A DNA stretch of 32,526 bases. Source: an uncultured Paracoccaceae bacterium (GTDB lineage Bacteria > Pseudomonadota > Alphaproteobacteria > Rhodobacterales > Rhodobacteraceae). Positions 18,342 through 27,215 of the stretch are shown one piece after another; within the stretch, counting starts at the first letter, position 1, and each line of letters starts with the position of its first letter. Position numbers and translations under genes: made by a program. The stretch spans positions 1 through 32,526 of the forward strand of contig CANMQO010000011.1 of assembly GCA_947500055.1 (NCBI GenBank). Direction: 5' to 3'. A model generated the notes under the pieces. The model did not search any database, was not told where the DNA came from, and worked only from the letters and a program-made list of their open reading frames with translations.

Positions 18342-18368
18342 TCCGGGCCGCTTTTGGAACGGCCCGGA
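18342..18368 (-). terminator. Hairpin between binding-protein and permease genes (attenuator or mRNA stabiliser)
   Basis: TCCGGGCCG (18342-18350) and CGGCCCGGA (18360-18368) form a perfect 9-base GC-rich stem around a 9-base loop. It starts 10 bases past the stop of the binding-protein gene. No U run follows in the direction of transcription. Such stems commonly protect the upstream mRNA and give excess binding protein over permease. Confidence 0.65.
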
Positions 18369-18378
18369 CGACGTGCGA

Positions 18379-19959
18379 CTAGTCTTTCACGACACCGGTC
18401 GCGAGCGTGTACTCATCCGTGCGCGCGATGTAGCTCAGACCGGCCTTGGCCGCCCAGGTATTGACCTGGAAGTGCGTCGGAATGATCGCCACATTCTCAA
18501 TCGCGCGTTCGGTTGCCTGCGCCAGCAGCGCCTGACGCTTGGTGTCGTCAACCGTGCTGAGTGCCTCTTCGATCAGCGCATCGGTTTCGGGGTCCGAATG
18601 GCGGCCACGGTTCGATGATCCGAAACCAGCATCCTTGTCAAAGGTGTGGATCAGCGATTTCAGCGGCGAAGATGCCTCGCCCGAACCCGCACCCCAGCCC
18701 ACAAGGATGAAGCTGAACTCTGGCAGGCCATCGGGGCTGCCGGTGGATGCGCGACCGAAGTAGACCGAACGCGGCATCGTTTCGACAGCGGTTTTGATGC
18801 CAATACGGGTCAGCATCTGCGCAATCGCCTCGGCAATTTTCGCGTCGTTGATATAGCGGTCGTTCGGCCCGTGGATCGTCAACTCGAACCCGTCGGGATA
18901 GCCTGCCTCGGCCAGCAGGGCCTTGGCGCCATCAGGGTCGTAGGCGACGACATCAAGGTTGTCGGAGACCCCGAAGAACCCTTCCGGCAACAACTGCCCG
19001 GCAGGCATTGCGACACCTTCCATGACGCGATCCACAATAGCGTCACGGTTGATGGCCATGCTGATCGCCTTTCGCACGCGCACATCAAGAAGCGGGTTGA
19101 CGATATCGCCGCCGCCGTTCGCTTGGACAAATGGCGAATTCTCGCGGAACTGGTCCATGTGCAGGTAGATGACGCGGTTCGACACACCCTGGCTGAGCTG
19201 GATGTCACTGTTGCCTTCCAGCGTCGCAATATCGGTGGTCGGAACGCCCGAGATCAAGTCGACGTCACCTGCCAGAAGAGACGCGACGCGGCTTGGTCCG
19301 GAGGTGATCGGGCGGAATTCGACCTCCGACCAGATCGGCGCGTCACCCCAATAGTCGTCGTTGCGGGTCAGCACGATGCTTTCGCCCGGCGTATAGCTTT
19401 GGAACTTGAACGGGCCGGTCCCGATTGCCGCGGTGCCTGCGTTGAACTCTTCTGTTGCCGCAGCGCAGCCGGCTTCGGAAATCACGGGGATGGTTGATAT
19501 GTCGTTGCCCATCAGCGGGTAGGGGGCTGCTGTCTTGAAGTGGACGGTGTAGTCGTCGATCTTGATGACTTCCTTGCCCTTCAGATAGGTGCCGTAGCCT
19601 GACGGAGAGTTTGGAACCTCTGGCGCGCGCGCCATCGTGCAGACCACGTCATCTGCGGTAAAATCGCTGCCGTCGTGAAATTTCACGCCCTCGCGCAATT
19701 TGAATTCCCACGTCAGATCGTCAATCGGCTGCCAGGAGACGGCAAGGCCCGGCGACAGGCGCTGCTTTTCGTCCTGTGCGATCAGGCGATCAAAAATATG
19801 GACCGACATGGCGTTGTTCGGCCCGAGGTTGTGAAAATGCGGATCCAAAGATGTCGGTTCCGACGCAAGGCCGATCGTCAGTTTTTCGGCTGACGCGGCA
19901 CCGGCACCAATCGCCAAAATGCCGAAAGCGACCGCTGTCGCAGCTGTGAGTTTCCTCAT
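18379..19959 (-). CDS. Periplasmic peptide-type substrate-binding protein (SBP family 5)
   Basis: A 526-residue exported protein. I use ATG 19959, 8 bases after GGGAG; a GTG one codon upstream is the alternative. The signal peptide covers about the first 24 residues and ends AASA. The mature protein begins EKLTIGLASEPTSLDPHFHNLGPN, the hallmark of family 5 binding proteins, and continues with WEFKLREGVKFHDGSDFTADDV (about 90-112) and the GTGPFKFQSYTPGE segment (about 170). It captures the substrate for the DppBCDF-type transporter encoded directly downstream. First gene of the operon; divergent from a LysR regulator, with a palindrome between them. Confidence 0.93.
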   Translation of the reverse strand: MRKLTAATAVAFGILAIGAGAASAEKLTIGLASEPTSLDPHFHNLGPNNAMSVHIFDRLIAQDEKQRLSPGLAVSWQPIDDLTWEFKLREGVKFHDGSDFTADDVVCTMARAPEVPNSPSGYGTYLKGKEVIKIDDYTVHFKTAAPYPLMGNDISTIPVISEAGCAAATEEFNAGTAAIGTGPFKFQSYTPGESIVLTRNDDYWGDAPIWSEVEFRPITSGPSRVASLLAGDVDLISGVPTTDIATLEGNSDIQLSQGVSNRVIYLHMDQFRENSPFVQANGGGDIVNPLLDVRVRKAISMAINRDAIVDRVMEGVAMPAGQLLPEGFFGVSDNLDVVAYDPDGAKALLAEAGYPDGFELTIHGPNDRYINDAKIAEAIAQMLTRIGIKTAVETMPRSVYFGRASTGSPDGLPEFSFILVGWGAGSGEASSPLKSLIHTFDKDAGFGSSNRGRHSDPETDALIEEALSTVDDTKRQALLAQATERAIENVAIIPTHFQVNTWAAKAGLSYIARTDEYTLATGVVKD

Positions 19960-20067
19960 CACAAAGACTCCCTGTTTGTGTGGCGCTTCAAATCAGCCGA
20001 ATCCTTGTCCAGCCCTGCGCCCTGAGAAAATGCTAGCTACCGCAAAAAACATTGCCAATACTCAATA

Positions 20068-20085
20068 CTATGCGATTCTGCATAG
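20068..20085. promoter_or_regulatory. Palindrome between the ABC operon and the LysR gene
   Basis: CTATGC (20068-20073) and GCATAG (20080-20085) form a perfect inverted repeat with a 6-base spacer. It lies 109 bases upstream of the binding-protein start and 55 bases before the LysR start. An AT-rich dyad in a divergent LysR intergenic region is the usual regulator binding site, so this is the best candidate for control of both units. Confidence 0.55.
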
Positions 20086-20139
20086 ACTAATCCAAGTCCT
20101 TGAGTGGTCGCCTGCACTTTTCGGCAAGAGGTTTGCATC

Positions 20140-21051
20140 ATGACAGAACACCGGCACCGGTTGCGTGAGTTCGAATCCCTGCGGGCGGTGATCACCACGG
20201 GCACCACCATCGGTGCTGCCCGGCGGCTTGGGATTTCGCAGTCGGCCGTCAGCCGGTCCCTGTCGCAACTGGAGGCCCGGGTCGGCCGGTCGCTGTTCTT
20301 GCGACGCTCTGGGCGCATTGATCCAACGGATGAGGCGCTGCGGCTGAATGAGAAACTGGACCCCATTTTTGAAACACTTGCTGACATCGAAGGTGCGGAA
20401 TGGGCCACGCCCGATGATGCGCCGCTGCGGCTTATCGTGCCACCCACGCTGGCCCATCATTTCGTGATTTCGAGGGTCGCGAGCTTTTTGAAAAAGAACC
20501 CCGGAAAACAACTTCAACTGGATATTCAGGCGACGGATGTGCTTGTGGCCGGTATCCTTGACCTGCGCTACGATCTTGGGCTGACCAGTGCCATGATCAA
20601 GCGTACCGGCGTGCACCTTGAGCCGTGGCGACGCAGCCAGATTGTTTGTGCAATGCAAGTTGGCCATCCGCTTGCCGAAAAGCGCATAGTGACCCCGCAA
20701 GACCTGGAAGGGGTCGCCTTGATCGAATTCCTGCGCAGATTGGGCACGCGCGCGATTACCGAACAGATTTTTGCGCGTGCGGGGATTCATCCCAAACAGG
20801 TCGCCGAGACAGCGACGAATATGGCGGCCCTGGAGCTTGTACGCGAAGGATTGGGCGTGACACTGATCAACCCGTTTCCGTTGCTGTCGTCGGGGTTGGA
20901 AGGCATTGTCGTCCGGCCATTTGATGCAGCCATCTATTATGATACCAGTTTCGTACTGCCGTCCGGGCGGCCACCGTCACAACTCGCGCGACAATTCATG
21001 CGGTTCGTCAAACTGACGACGCCGAAGGACAAATACTCTGAGCCTGTTTAA
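20140..21051 (+). CDS. LysR family transcriptional regulator
   Basis: A 303-residue regulator. I choose ATG 20140 (MTEHRHRLREFESLRAVI), which has AAGAGG upstream; the frame is open to 20104 but without a sensible start. The LysR HTH is GTTIGAARRLGISQSAVSRSLSQLEARVG (about 23-51), followed by FLRRSGRIDPTDEAL. The effector domain begins near residue 95 (APLRLIVPPTLAHHFV) and includes the second subdomain with AALELVREGLGVTLINPFP. It is divergent from the peptide transporter operon and convergent with the M81 gene, sharing the TTAA at their stops. It probably controls the transporter/hydrolase operon in response to an imported compound. Confidence 0.92.
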   Translation: MTEHRHRLREFESLRAVITTGTTIGAARRLGISQSAVSRSLSQLEARVGRSLFLRRSGRIDPTDEALRLNEKLDPIFETLADIEGAEWATPDDAPLRLIVPPTLAHHFVISRVASFLKKNPGKQLQLDIQATDVLVAGILDLRYDLGLTSAMIKRTGVHLEPWRRSQIVCAMQVGHPLAEKRIVTPQDLEGVALIEFLRRLGTRAITEQIFARAGIHPKQVAETATNMAALELVREGLGVTLINPFPLLSSGLEGIVVRPFDAAIYYDTSFVLPSGRPPSQLARQFMRFVKLTTPKDKYSEPV

Positions 21052-22589
21052 GCTGGCGGTGGGGCTGTCCAGTCTGTTTCGTCGTCCATTGGGTAATTCG
21101 GTCGCGGTAAATGCGCGAACGGCCAGCGGTCGTGGATGGGTGATGTCAAACCCGGGGTGTCGACCTCATAGACCGCGTCCGGCGCAAACCAGCCCGAAAA
21201 CCCGGCCCGGAAGTGGCCCCGGGATTTCACAACGACCGTATGCGCCGCCGCGATATCCAGCCCGAACATATGGAAAAATACAGGATCAGCCGTCTGTGTC
21301 CGGTCCGAAATGACGACAACTGTGATGCCCCCGATGCGCAGCGCCGCCGCAGGTCCAAGGGCCATTCGACGACCGGCGGTCATACCTTTTTCGCCAACCA
21401 CGTTGCCGTCATGCAGTGCCAGAACCTCTGCGTCGGCTTCAAAGGGCGCGTCCCATTGCGCGCCTGCGGCGGACCTATCGCGCGACCGGTTGAAATGCGC
21501 CCTGAACCGGTTGCCAACACCCACGTCATGGGCCGCACGCGCAAGCGCTGGATCGCAGAACGATCCATAGAGGCAGTTGGGCGTGCCTGCGTTGTAAAGG
21601 GCCGCCAGCAGCTGTGTTGTGCGACCGCTTCCGCCACCGCCCGGATTGTCGCCAGCTTCAGAAAAGATCACCGGTTTGCGCCCCTGCTCGAGCGAGATGG
21701 CGACCGCATTGTCGAGGCTTGTCAATGTGCGGACAAAGTCCGCCCGCCATGCCCAAGCCATGTTCGCCAGTTCAAGCGCCAAGGCGTCGGCGGCCTGCAC
21801 GTCTGCGCGAGCGGTCACCACGATGCTGAGCCCGTTGTCGGGTGTGTCGGAGAAAAGGAAATTCCCGAAGATCGAAACATTGAGGATTTCGCTGCGATAT
21901 TCCGCCTGCCGGCGTTGCCCATAATCGATCAATGCGCCGTAAGGGTGCTCGGCGGTCAAAAGCGTGACCGAAGCGGGAACAAGGGGGAGTTTGATGTGCG
22001 CGATTTTTGGTCGGGTGCGCGATGACAGGATCCGACGCAGGGAAAAGGCGGCCTCTTCGCCCCGTTCGATCTGATCCACATGCGGATTGGTCCGGTAGCC
22101 GACAATGAGGTCGCAGGCGTCAACCATCCGTTGCGATATGTTGGCATGCAGATCGAGCGTCGCAATCACCGGAACCTCTGGCCCCACGATTTCGCGAATG
22201 CGCGCCATCATCAAGCCATCGGGATCGTGGTCATGCTCGGCCACCATCGCGCCGTGATTGCAGATATAGACAGCGTCAACCGGTTCGGCAGCGCGCAGCC
22301 TGGTTTGGCATACTGCAATGATCTCTTGGATAACTGCCGCGCGCACTGGCCCCGCTGGATGACTGGCGGCCAGCATGCAGGGCACGGGGGTCCAGTGCCC
22401 CATCGCATCCATGGCGCCGACAAAGGCCGCGAACTCGGTCGCGAGTTTTGGAGTGGCCGATCTGGCCTCGTCCATCAGCTCTTCACCGACAAGCCATGTC
22501 AGCGATGTGAAATCGCTTCTCTCTGCGGGCGGTGCAAATCGATTGGATTCAAGAATTGCCCCAAGCAGCGCAACCCTAGGCTTCGCCAT
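21048..22589 (-). CDS. M81 family metallopeptidase (MlrC-like)
   Basis: A 513-residue protein from ATG 22589 (MAKPRVALLGAILESNRFAPP), with GAAAG upstream. The N-terminal MlrC domain contains NHGAMVAEHDHDPDG (111-125), ATLDLHANIS (143-152) and GYRTNPHVDQ (164-173), whose His and Asp residues are the likely zinc ligands. The C-terminal domain carries SEAGDNPGGGGSGRTTQLL (about 318-336). The founding member, MlrC of Sphingomonas, cuts linearised microcystin and its tetrapeptide, but most relatives have unknown substrates. It sits beside a peptide-type transporter and two M20 hydrolases. The end of the gene overlaps the convergent LysR stop codon. Confidence 0.9.
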   Translation of the reverse strand: MAKPRVALLGAILESNRFAPPAERSDFTSLTWLVGEELMDEARSATPKLATEFAAFVGAMDAMGHWTPVPCMLAASHPAGPVRAAVIQEIIAVCQTRLRAAEPVDAVYICNHGAMVAEHDHDPDGLMMARIREIVGPEVPVIATLDLHANISQRMVDACDLIVGYRTNPHVDQIERGEEAAFSLRRILSSRTRPKIAHIKLPLVPASVTLLTAEHPYGALIDYGQRRQAEYRSEILNVSIFGNFLFSDTPDNGLSIVVTARADVQAADALALELANMAWAWRADFVRTLTSLDNAVAISLEQGRKPVIFSEAGDNPGGGGSGRTTQLLAALYNAGTPNCLYGSFCDPALARAAHDVGVGNRFRAHFNRSRDRSAAGAQWDAPFEADAEVLALHDGNVVGEKGMTAGRRMALGPAAALRIGGITVVVISDRTQTADPVFFHMFGLDIAAAHTVVVKSRGHFRAGFSGWFAPDAVYEVDTPGLTSPIHDRWPFAHLPRPNYPMDDETDWTAPPPA

Positions 22590-23501
22590 GATTTTTGCTT
22601 TCTCACAATTGGACGCAGTCAGAGCAAACAGCAAGAATTGCGCCGGATCAATCCACCCTGCCATTTGAATCGGATGGGTCCTTTGCGGAGGGGCTGGCCA
22701 TGCTCACGGAAATCTCGGGCGAGTTCGTGAGCATCGTCTGGGCCGACGATCCCGACGTGCATCGGATGCGCGACGCGCCCTAACGTGCCTCCGGCACGCT
22801 TCAATCGGCGCGATCAGGACGCGTCGCATCCCAGCTTTGGCGGGCGCTGCTCGCCGCGCGTGAAACACCACAATCCTGCAATGCAGCCGACCACCTGAGG
22901 GAGAAAGAATAATTGGGCCTGATCGATCCATCTCGGAGAAGACCCGGACTCTGGCACGTCACCCGATTTCGTTGGAACGAGCCGGAAGCGCCCCGCGTCA
23001 TTCGACAAGGGCGTGCGGAACCTGCTTCTGTTTCGGTGGACCATCGATGAAGCCCGTTGTGTTGCCTCGCCGGTAGCCTGGCAGGCGACCGTATCGGGCA
23101 GTGACGATGCAACTCCCTTTGACAAGACATGGGCCAAGTGGGCCTGTGACCGGCTGGGCATTGCCCCGAATGAGGCGTCCGGTTTGGTTGCAAGCCGAGC
23201 TAAGCGATCGTTCAAATTAGTGGCGACAACATCCGCTTCTCTAATCGGGCGTTCGGGTCAAGTTCATTTCATCGTTTCGGTTTCGCGCTTGGGGATCGCT
23301 CTCCTTCATCCGGGTCACGCTTCTCTTCGCAGTCATTGATGGCCGGGTTCGGTTGGACCGCTGCATGCATGTGTGGGATTGGACGTAGAGCGCCCAGCTT
23401 CGTCTCGCGCTTGATCGTCGCGGCAGACATATTCGGCGTCATCCACGAGACCTCGTCCGGTGAGGGACGATCCCGTCATTTGGCTTTGGAAAGCTGTCAG
23501 A
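22590..23501. other. About 900 bases without a recognisable gene, next to the IS110 relic
   Basis: Frames of up to about 130 codons exist on both strands (for example 22814-23215 minus and 23013-23339 plus), but none shows a domain, good ribosome site or neighbour logic. A short plus frame ending at 22783 (...MLTEISGEFVSIVWADDPD...) is followed at once by a hairpin and may be the tail of a lost gene. The segment next to the transposase (about 23340-23501) may be the 3' end of the IS110 element. Overall it looks like decayed accessory DNA. Confidence 0.5.
22784..22798 (+). terminator. Short hairpin immediately after a TAA codon
   Basis: CGTGCC (22784-22789) and GGCACG (22793-22798) form a perfect 6-base stem with a TCC loop, directly after the TAA at 22781-22783. 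Only a weak pyrimidine-rich tail (CTTCAAT) follows. It may be the terminator of a gene of which only the last codons remain. Confidence 0.35.
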
Positions 23502-24524
23502 TCATAACGCGGCTTCCAAAGGTCGGTGACGGAACTCGGTATTGTCAGCCCACATGCGGTGCATGATGACGGCCAGTTTCCTTGCGTCGGCCACAACAGC
23601 CCGACGTCGACCTTTGCGGCGCATCAGCCGGAGGCCCCAGCTTTTGACCTCAGAACTGGCGACAGATCGCATCATCATCGTATTCGCTGCCGCATAGAGC
23701 GTGGCGGGCAAATCCCGATCTCCGGCTTTCGAGACACGGCCAGGATCATCGGTTTCGCTAGACTGGTATCGTCGCGGAGTGAGCCCAAAATGCGCCGCGA
23801 CCGTCCGAGAACTTGTGAAGCGAGCCGGGTCATCTAGGGCGGCACGGAAGGTAGGGGCAGCGATTGGCCCCACTCCTGGGATCGCCATGAAGCGCAGGCA
23901 GATCACGTCGCGACTGGCGGCTTGCTTAACCCGCCCATCCAACTCACGATAGGTCTTGCAGAGCATCGCGCGTGCGTCCAAGAGCGGTAGCAGGGCCCGT
24001 GACAAATCTGGATCAGCGTCGACGAGAGGCTTGACCAGTTCATCGAAAGATCCTTGATCGACCCGGGACGGCAGGCGCAAGCCAAAGACCCTGAACAGCC
24101 CCCGGACTTCGTTGGCCAGATCGATGCACTTCCTCTGGACAGCCTTACGGCTGCTCGGCAATGTGAAAGGCATGCGCCTCTCGGCTTTTGATGAATACCT
24201 TGCTGAACCATCCGGACCGCAGCACTTGCGCGATCCCGCGGGCGTCCGTCTTGTCGGTTTTGTTGCGCATGGCCGACAGCGCCGCATGCACCTGCCACGC
24301 TTCACTACAGACCACATCGAACCCAGCATTCTGAAGTCCGAGGTAAAGATGCTGGCTCATGGCGCCAGACTCGAATCCAATCCGACACTGTCCTTGCGGC
24401 ACATCGCGCAGGCAGGCCACGATATCCTCAACCTCGCAAGCCACAGTGCGCTCAAAGACGTGCTTGCCGTCGGCATCAAACACGCAAATGGCCACGACAC
24501 GTCCAAACCCACAAAGTAATCCAT
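23502..24524 (-). pseudogene. IS110-family transposase, frameshifted
   Basis: The transposase reads from ATG 24524, with GAGGAG upstream, but in three frames. MDYFVGLDVS begins the DEDD nuclease domain. The frame then shifts near 24494, where about 13 bases seem to be missing, to ICVFDADGKHVFERT. This continues through FESGAMSQHLY and RNKTDKTDARGIAQVLR. A second shift near 24155, probably a 2-base loss, leads to SRKAVQRKCIDLANEVRGLF. The C-terminal part has the IS110 serine domain: FMAIPGVGPIAAPTFRAALDDP and HFGLTPRRYQSSE. The parts add up to about the normal 340 residues. The element is therefore nearly complete but cannot make an intact enzyme. No terminal inverted repeats were found, as usual for this family. 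Confidence 0.88.
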
Positions 24525-24828
24525 TTCGTTCTCCTCAGGTTGCAGCATTTGCTCCGACTCTATCGAGAACCCGACCCATTCATCAGGTCAGCCCGATTAC
24601 CCATGCTTCGTCCACGATGTGTCAGTTCCACAAAACCCAGAGTTCGCGCTTGCGGCGAATGATCGGAAAGCGGGCTGCGAACGCAGCATCTTGATCACTT
24701 GCCAACGGCAGGTTTGGGCCGCTACCTGTGGGGCAAAGGCACCATACGGCAAGATGCTGCGACCGATCTAGCGGCGGCATAGAACTCATTGTGTCGAGTG
24801 CTGCGACGTGAATTAATGTCGGCTGTTG
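24525..24828. other. IS110 leader region and intergenic repeat copy
   Basis: About 300 bases between the IS110 start and the mdeB stop, with no gene. The part next to the transposase start (about 24525-24650, read on the minus strand) is where IS110-group elements carry their left end and bridge RNA. It is a plausible RNA relic, but I could not fold it. Positions 24658-24690 hold one copy of an intergenic repeat with the blocks GCGGGCTGCGA and GCAGCATC. Confidence 0.45.
24658..24690 (+). repeat. Intergenic repeat, copy 1
   Basis: A 33-base stretch starting AATG, with GCGGGCTGCGA (24670-24680) and GCAGCATC (24683-24690) separated by two bases. It aligns without gaps to 29109-29141, with 26 of 33 bases identical by my hand alignment. 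It sits in a non-coding gap, as expected for a dispersed intergenic element. Confidence 0.55.
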
Positions 24829-27204
24829 CTATGCTATGGCCACAATCTGAGGGATTTTGTGACCATGGGACAATTCACTGGCTGATTGGATCAACGCGTT
24901 GGCGTCAATGCGAAAATGACGGTACAAGTCCGCAATCGACCCGGTCTGGCCGAAATGCTCTACGCCATGGGGGATCGTCTTGTGGCCATGAACAGCGCCC
25001 AACCAAGAAAGCGTTGCCGGGTGGCCATCGATCACAGTGATTAATGCACAGTCGCGCGGCAGATCTGTCAGCAATGTTTCAATATGAGCCTCAGCGTGCC
25101 GAACCCCATTTGCGCGCGCCCGTTGCGCTGCGGTCCAGCCAGCGTTCAGCCGGTCCGCAGAGGTCACCGCCAGAACGCCGATATCCCTGCGCCCCTGAGC
25201 GATATGGCCTGCTGCCCTGATGGCCTCCTGGGCAACCGCGCCTTGATACGCAATGACAATTTCGCAGTTCGGTCCCGGTTTGCGTAGCCAATAGGCGCCG
25301 TCGATGGCGCCTTGACGGAAGTCCTCATCCACACGTTTACCGGTTTGTTCAATCGGGTTGGTCGTCAGACGCAAGTAGACCGAGCCCCCGGTCTCGTCGC
25401 GCAACCAGGTGCGTTCATCTGGATCTCCCTCGCCATCTTTTTGCATATGGGCAAAAGCCCACTCCATGATGACTGCCAGTTCATCCGCAAAGGCGGGCTC
25501 GAATGCCGCCAATCCGTCCTGTGACATGCCAATCAACGGCGAGGCGATTGATTGATGCGCCCCGCCTTCCGGAGACAATGTGACACCCGAGGGTGTGCCG
25601 ACAATCATGAAACGGGCATCCTGATAACAGGCATAGTTCAGCGCATCGAGGCCACGGGATACGAAGGGGTCATAGACCGTTCCAATGGGAATTAACCTTT
25701 TGCCAAAAACCGAATGCGAAAGCCCTGCCGCGGCCAGAAGCAAGAACAGGTTCATTTCGGCAATGCCAAGTTCGATATGCTGCCCCTCGGGCGCAAACTC
25801 CCATTTCGCGGTCGACGGGATTTTTTCAGCTTTGAAAGTGTCGGCCTGGTGGCTGCGTGCGAACAGCTTTCTGCGATTGACCCAGGGGCCAAGGTTGGTT
25901 GTGCCAGTCACATCCGGAGAGGTCGTCACGATACGCTCGGCCAGCGTGCTGTCGCCTTTGGACAGATCATCCAGAATCTTGCCAAATGCCATCTGGGTCG
26001 AGATTTCACGACCCGCTTCCAGTTCGATTGCGGGGACGTCGATAACGTCATCCGTGTATCGGCGTGGACCTTTGGCAAAGAAGGGCGTTTTTGCCAGCAT
26101 TTTCTCAAACGCCGCCGGGTCCGCGATGGTGGCAAAGCGCTCCCATTCGTCACCTTCAGCAACACCCATGTATTTCCGCCATTCAGCCATCTGGGTCTTG
26201 TTCATCAACCCGCCGTGGTTGTCCTTGTGGCCGGCAATCGGCGTCCCCCAGCCTTTGATCGTATAGGCGAGGAAACAGACAGGGCGGTCGTGATCGATTG
26301 CGGCGAATGTATCTGCCATTGTGGTGACGCAGTTCCCACCCAGATTTTCCATCAGGGCGGCCAGTTCGTCATCGCTGCGCGCATCAAGCAATGCGCTTAC
26401 GTCGCCTTGATCTCCCAGGGTTTCCATCAGCCGTTCCCGCCAAACAGCGCCCCCCATGAAGGTCAGTGCCGAGTAGAGCTGGTTGGGGCATTGATCGATC
26501 CATTGACGCAGCTTCTCTCCGCCCGGTTCTTCAAACGCTGCGCGTTGCAGGGCGCCATATTTGATCCGCACAACATCCCACCCGAATGCGTCGAAGATTT
26601 GCTCGATCCGTTGGAACAGGCCTTCACGCACCACGCCGTCCAGTGACTGGCGATTATAATCAATGATCCACCAGCAATTGCGCAGATCGTTCTTCCATCC
26701 CTCTTGCAGGGCCTCATAGATATTGCCTTCGTCGAGTTCCGCATCGCCAACCAATGCAATCATGCGCCCGAGTTTTTGCGCATCGCCCCAGGATTTGGCC
26801 TGAACATAGTCCTGCACAAGTGACGCAAACGAGGTGATTGCAACGCCAAGGCCCACCGAGCCGGTTGAGAAATCCACGTCATCGATATCCTTCGTGCGGG
26901 AAGGATAGCTTTGCGCCCCGCCAAATCCGCGAAAGTTCTCCAACTTCTCACGGGTCTGGTTACCCATCAGATACTGAATCGCGTGAAAGACCGGCGACGC
27001 ATGTGGCTTGACAGCAACGCGGTCTTCGGGGCGCAGGGCCTGAAAGTAAAGCGCGGTCATGATCGACACCATCGACGCCGAAGATGCCTGATGACCGCCA
27101 ACCTTGATCCCGTCAGCTTTGGGTCGAATGTGGTTGGCGTGATGGATCATCCAATGGGACAGCCACAGCAAACGTTGTTCAATTGTTTTGAGATCGATGG
27201 ACAT
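24829..27204 (-). CDS. mdeB: 2-oxobutyrate (2-oxo acid) dehydrogenase E1, AceE-like, methionine catabolism
   Basis: A 791-residue thiamine diphosphate enzyme of the homodimeric pyruvate dehydrogenase E1 type. I use ATG 27204 (MSIDLKTIEQRLLWL), 8 bases after AAGGA; a TTG two codons upstream is less likely. The ThDP motif is GDAELDEGN (153-161) with N184 about 30 residues later (WIIDYNRQSLDG). The active-centre histidines are in HANHIRPKADGIKVGGHQASSASM (about 22-45) and GTPIAGHKDNHGG. The protein is shorter than AceE (about 890). It lies directly downstream of methionine gamma-lyase, whose product is 2-oxobutyrate. In Pseudomonas putida the same neighbour, mdeB, is a 2-oxobutyrate dehydrogenase E1. 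It therefore probably feeds propionyl-CoA formation, borrowing E2/E3 from elsewhere. Confidence 0.85.
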   Translation of the reverse strand: MSIDLKTIEQRLLWLSHWMIHHANHIRPKADGIKVGGHQASSASMVSIMTALYFQALRPEDRVAVKPHASPVFHAIQYLMGNQTREKLENFRGFGGAQSYPSRTKDIDDVDFSTGSVGLGVAITSFASLVQDYVQAKSWGDAQKLGRMIALVGDAELDEGNIYEALQEGWKNDLRNCWWIIDYNRQSLDGVVREGLFQRIEQIFDAFGWDVVRIKYGALQRAAFEEPGGEKLRQWIDQCPNQLYSALTFMGGAVWRERLMETLGDQGDVSALLDARSDDELAALMENLGGNCVTTMADTFAAIDHDRPVCFLAYTIKGWGTPIAGHKDNHGGLMNKTQMAEWRKYMGVAEGDEWERFATIADPAAFEKMLAKTPFFAKGPRRYTDDVIDVPAIELEAGREISTQMAFGKILDDLSKGDSTLAERIVTTSPDVTGTTNLGPWVNRRKLFARSHQADTFKAEKIPSTAKWEFAPEGQHIELGIAEMNLFLLLAAAGLSHSVFGKRLIPIGTVYDPFVSRGLDALNYACYQDARFMIVGTPSGVTLSPEGGAHQSIASPLIGMSQDGLAAFEPAFADELAVIMEWAFAHMQKDGEGDPDERTWLRDETGGSVYLRLTTNPIEQTGKRVDEDFRQGAIDGAYWLRKPGPNCEIVIAYQGAVAQEAIRAAGHIAQGRRDIGVLAVTSADRLNAGWTAAQRARANGVRHAEAHIETLLTDLPRDCALITVIDGHPATLSWLGAVHGHKTIPHGVEHFGQTGSIADLYRHFRIDANALIQSASELSHGHKIPQIVAIA

Positions 27205-27215
27205 GATCAAGTTCC

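Noticed and set aside
22814..23215. Minus-strand frame of 133 codons
   Set aside because: It has no recognisable domain, no good ribosome site and lies in decayed DNA beside the IS110 relic; not supported as a gene.
23013..23339. Plus-strand frame of 108 codons
   Set aside because: It overlaps another unsupported frame and has no motif or context.
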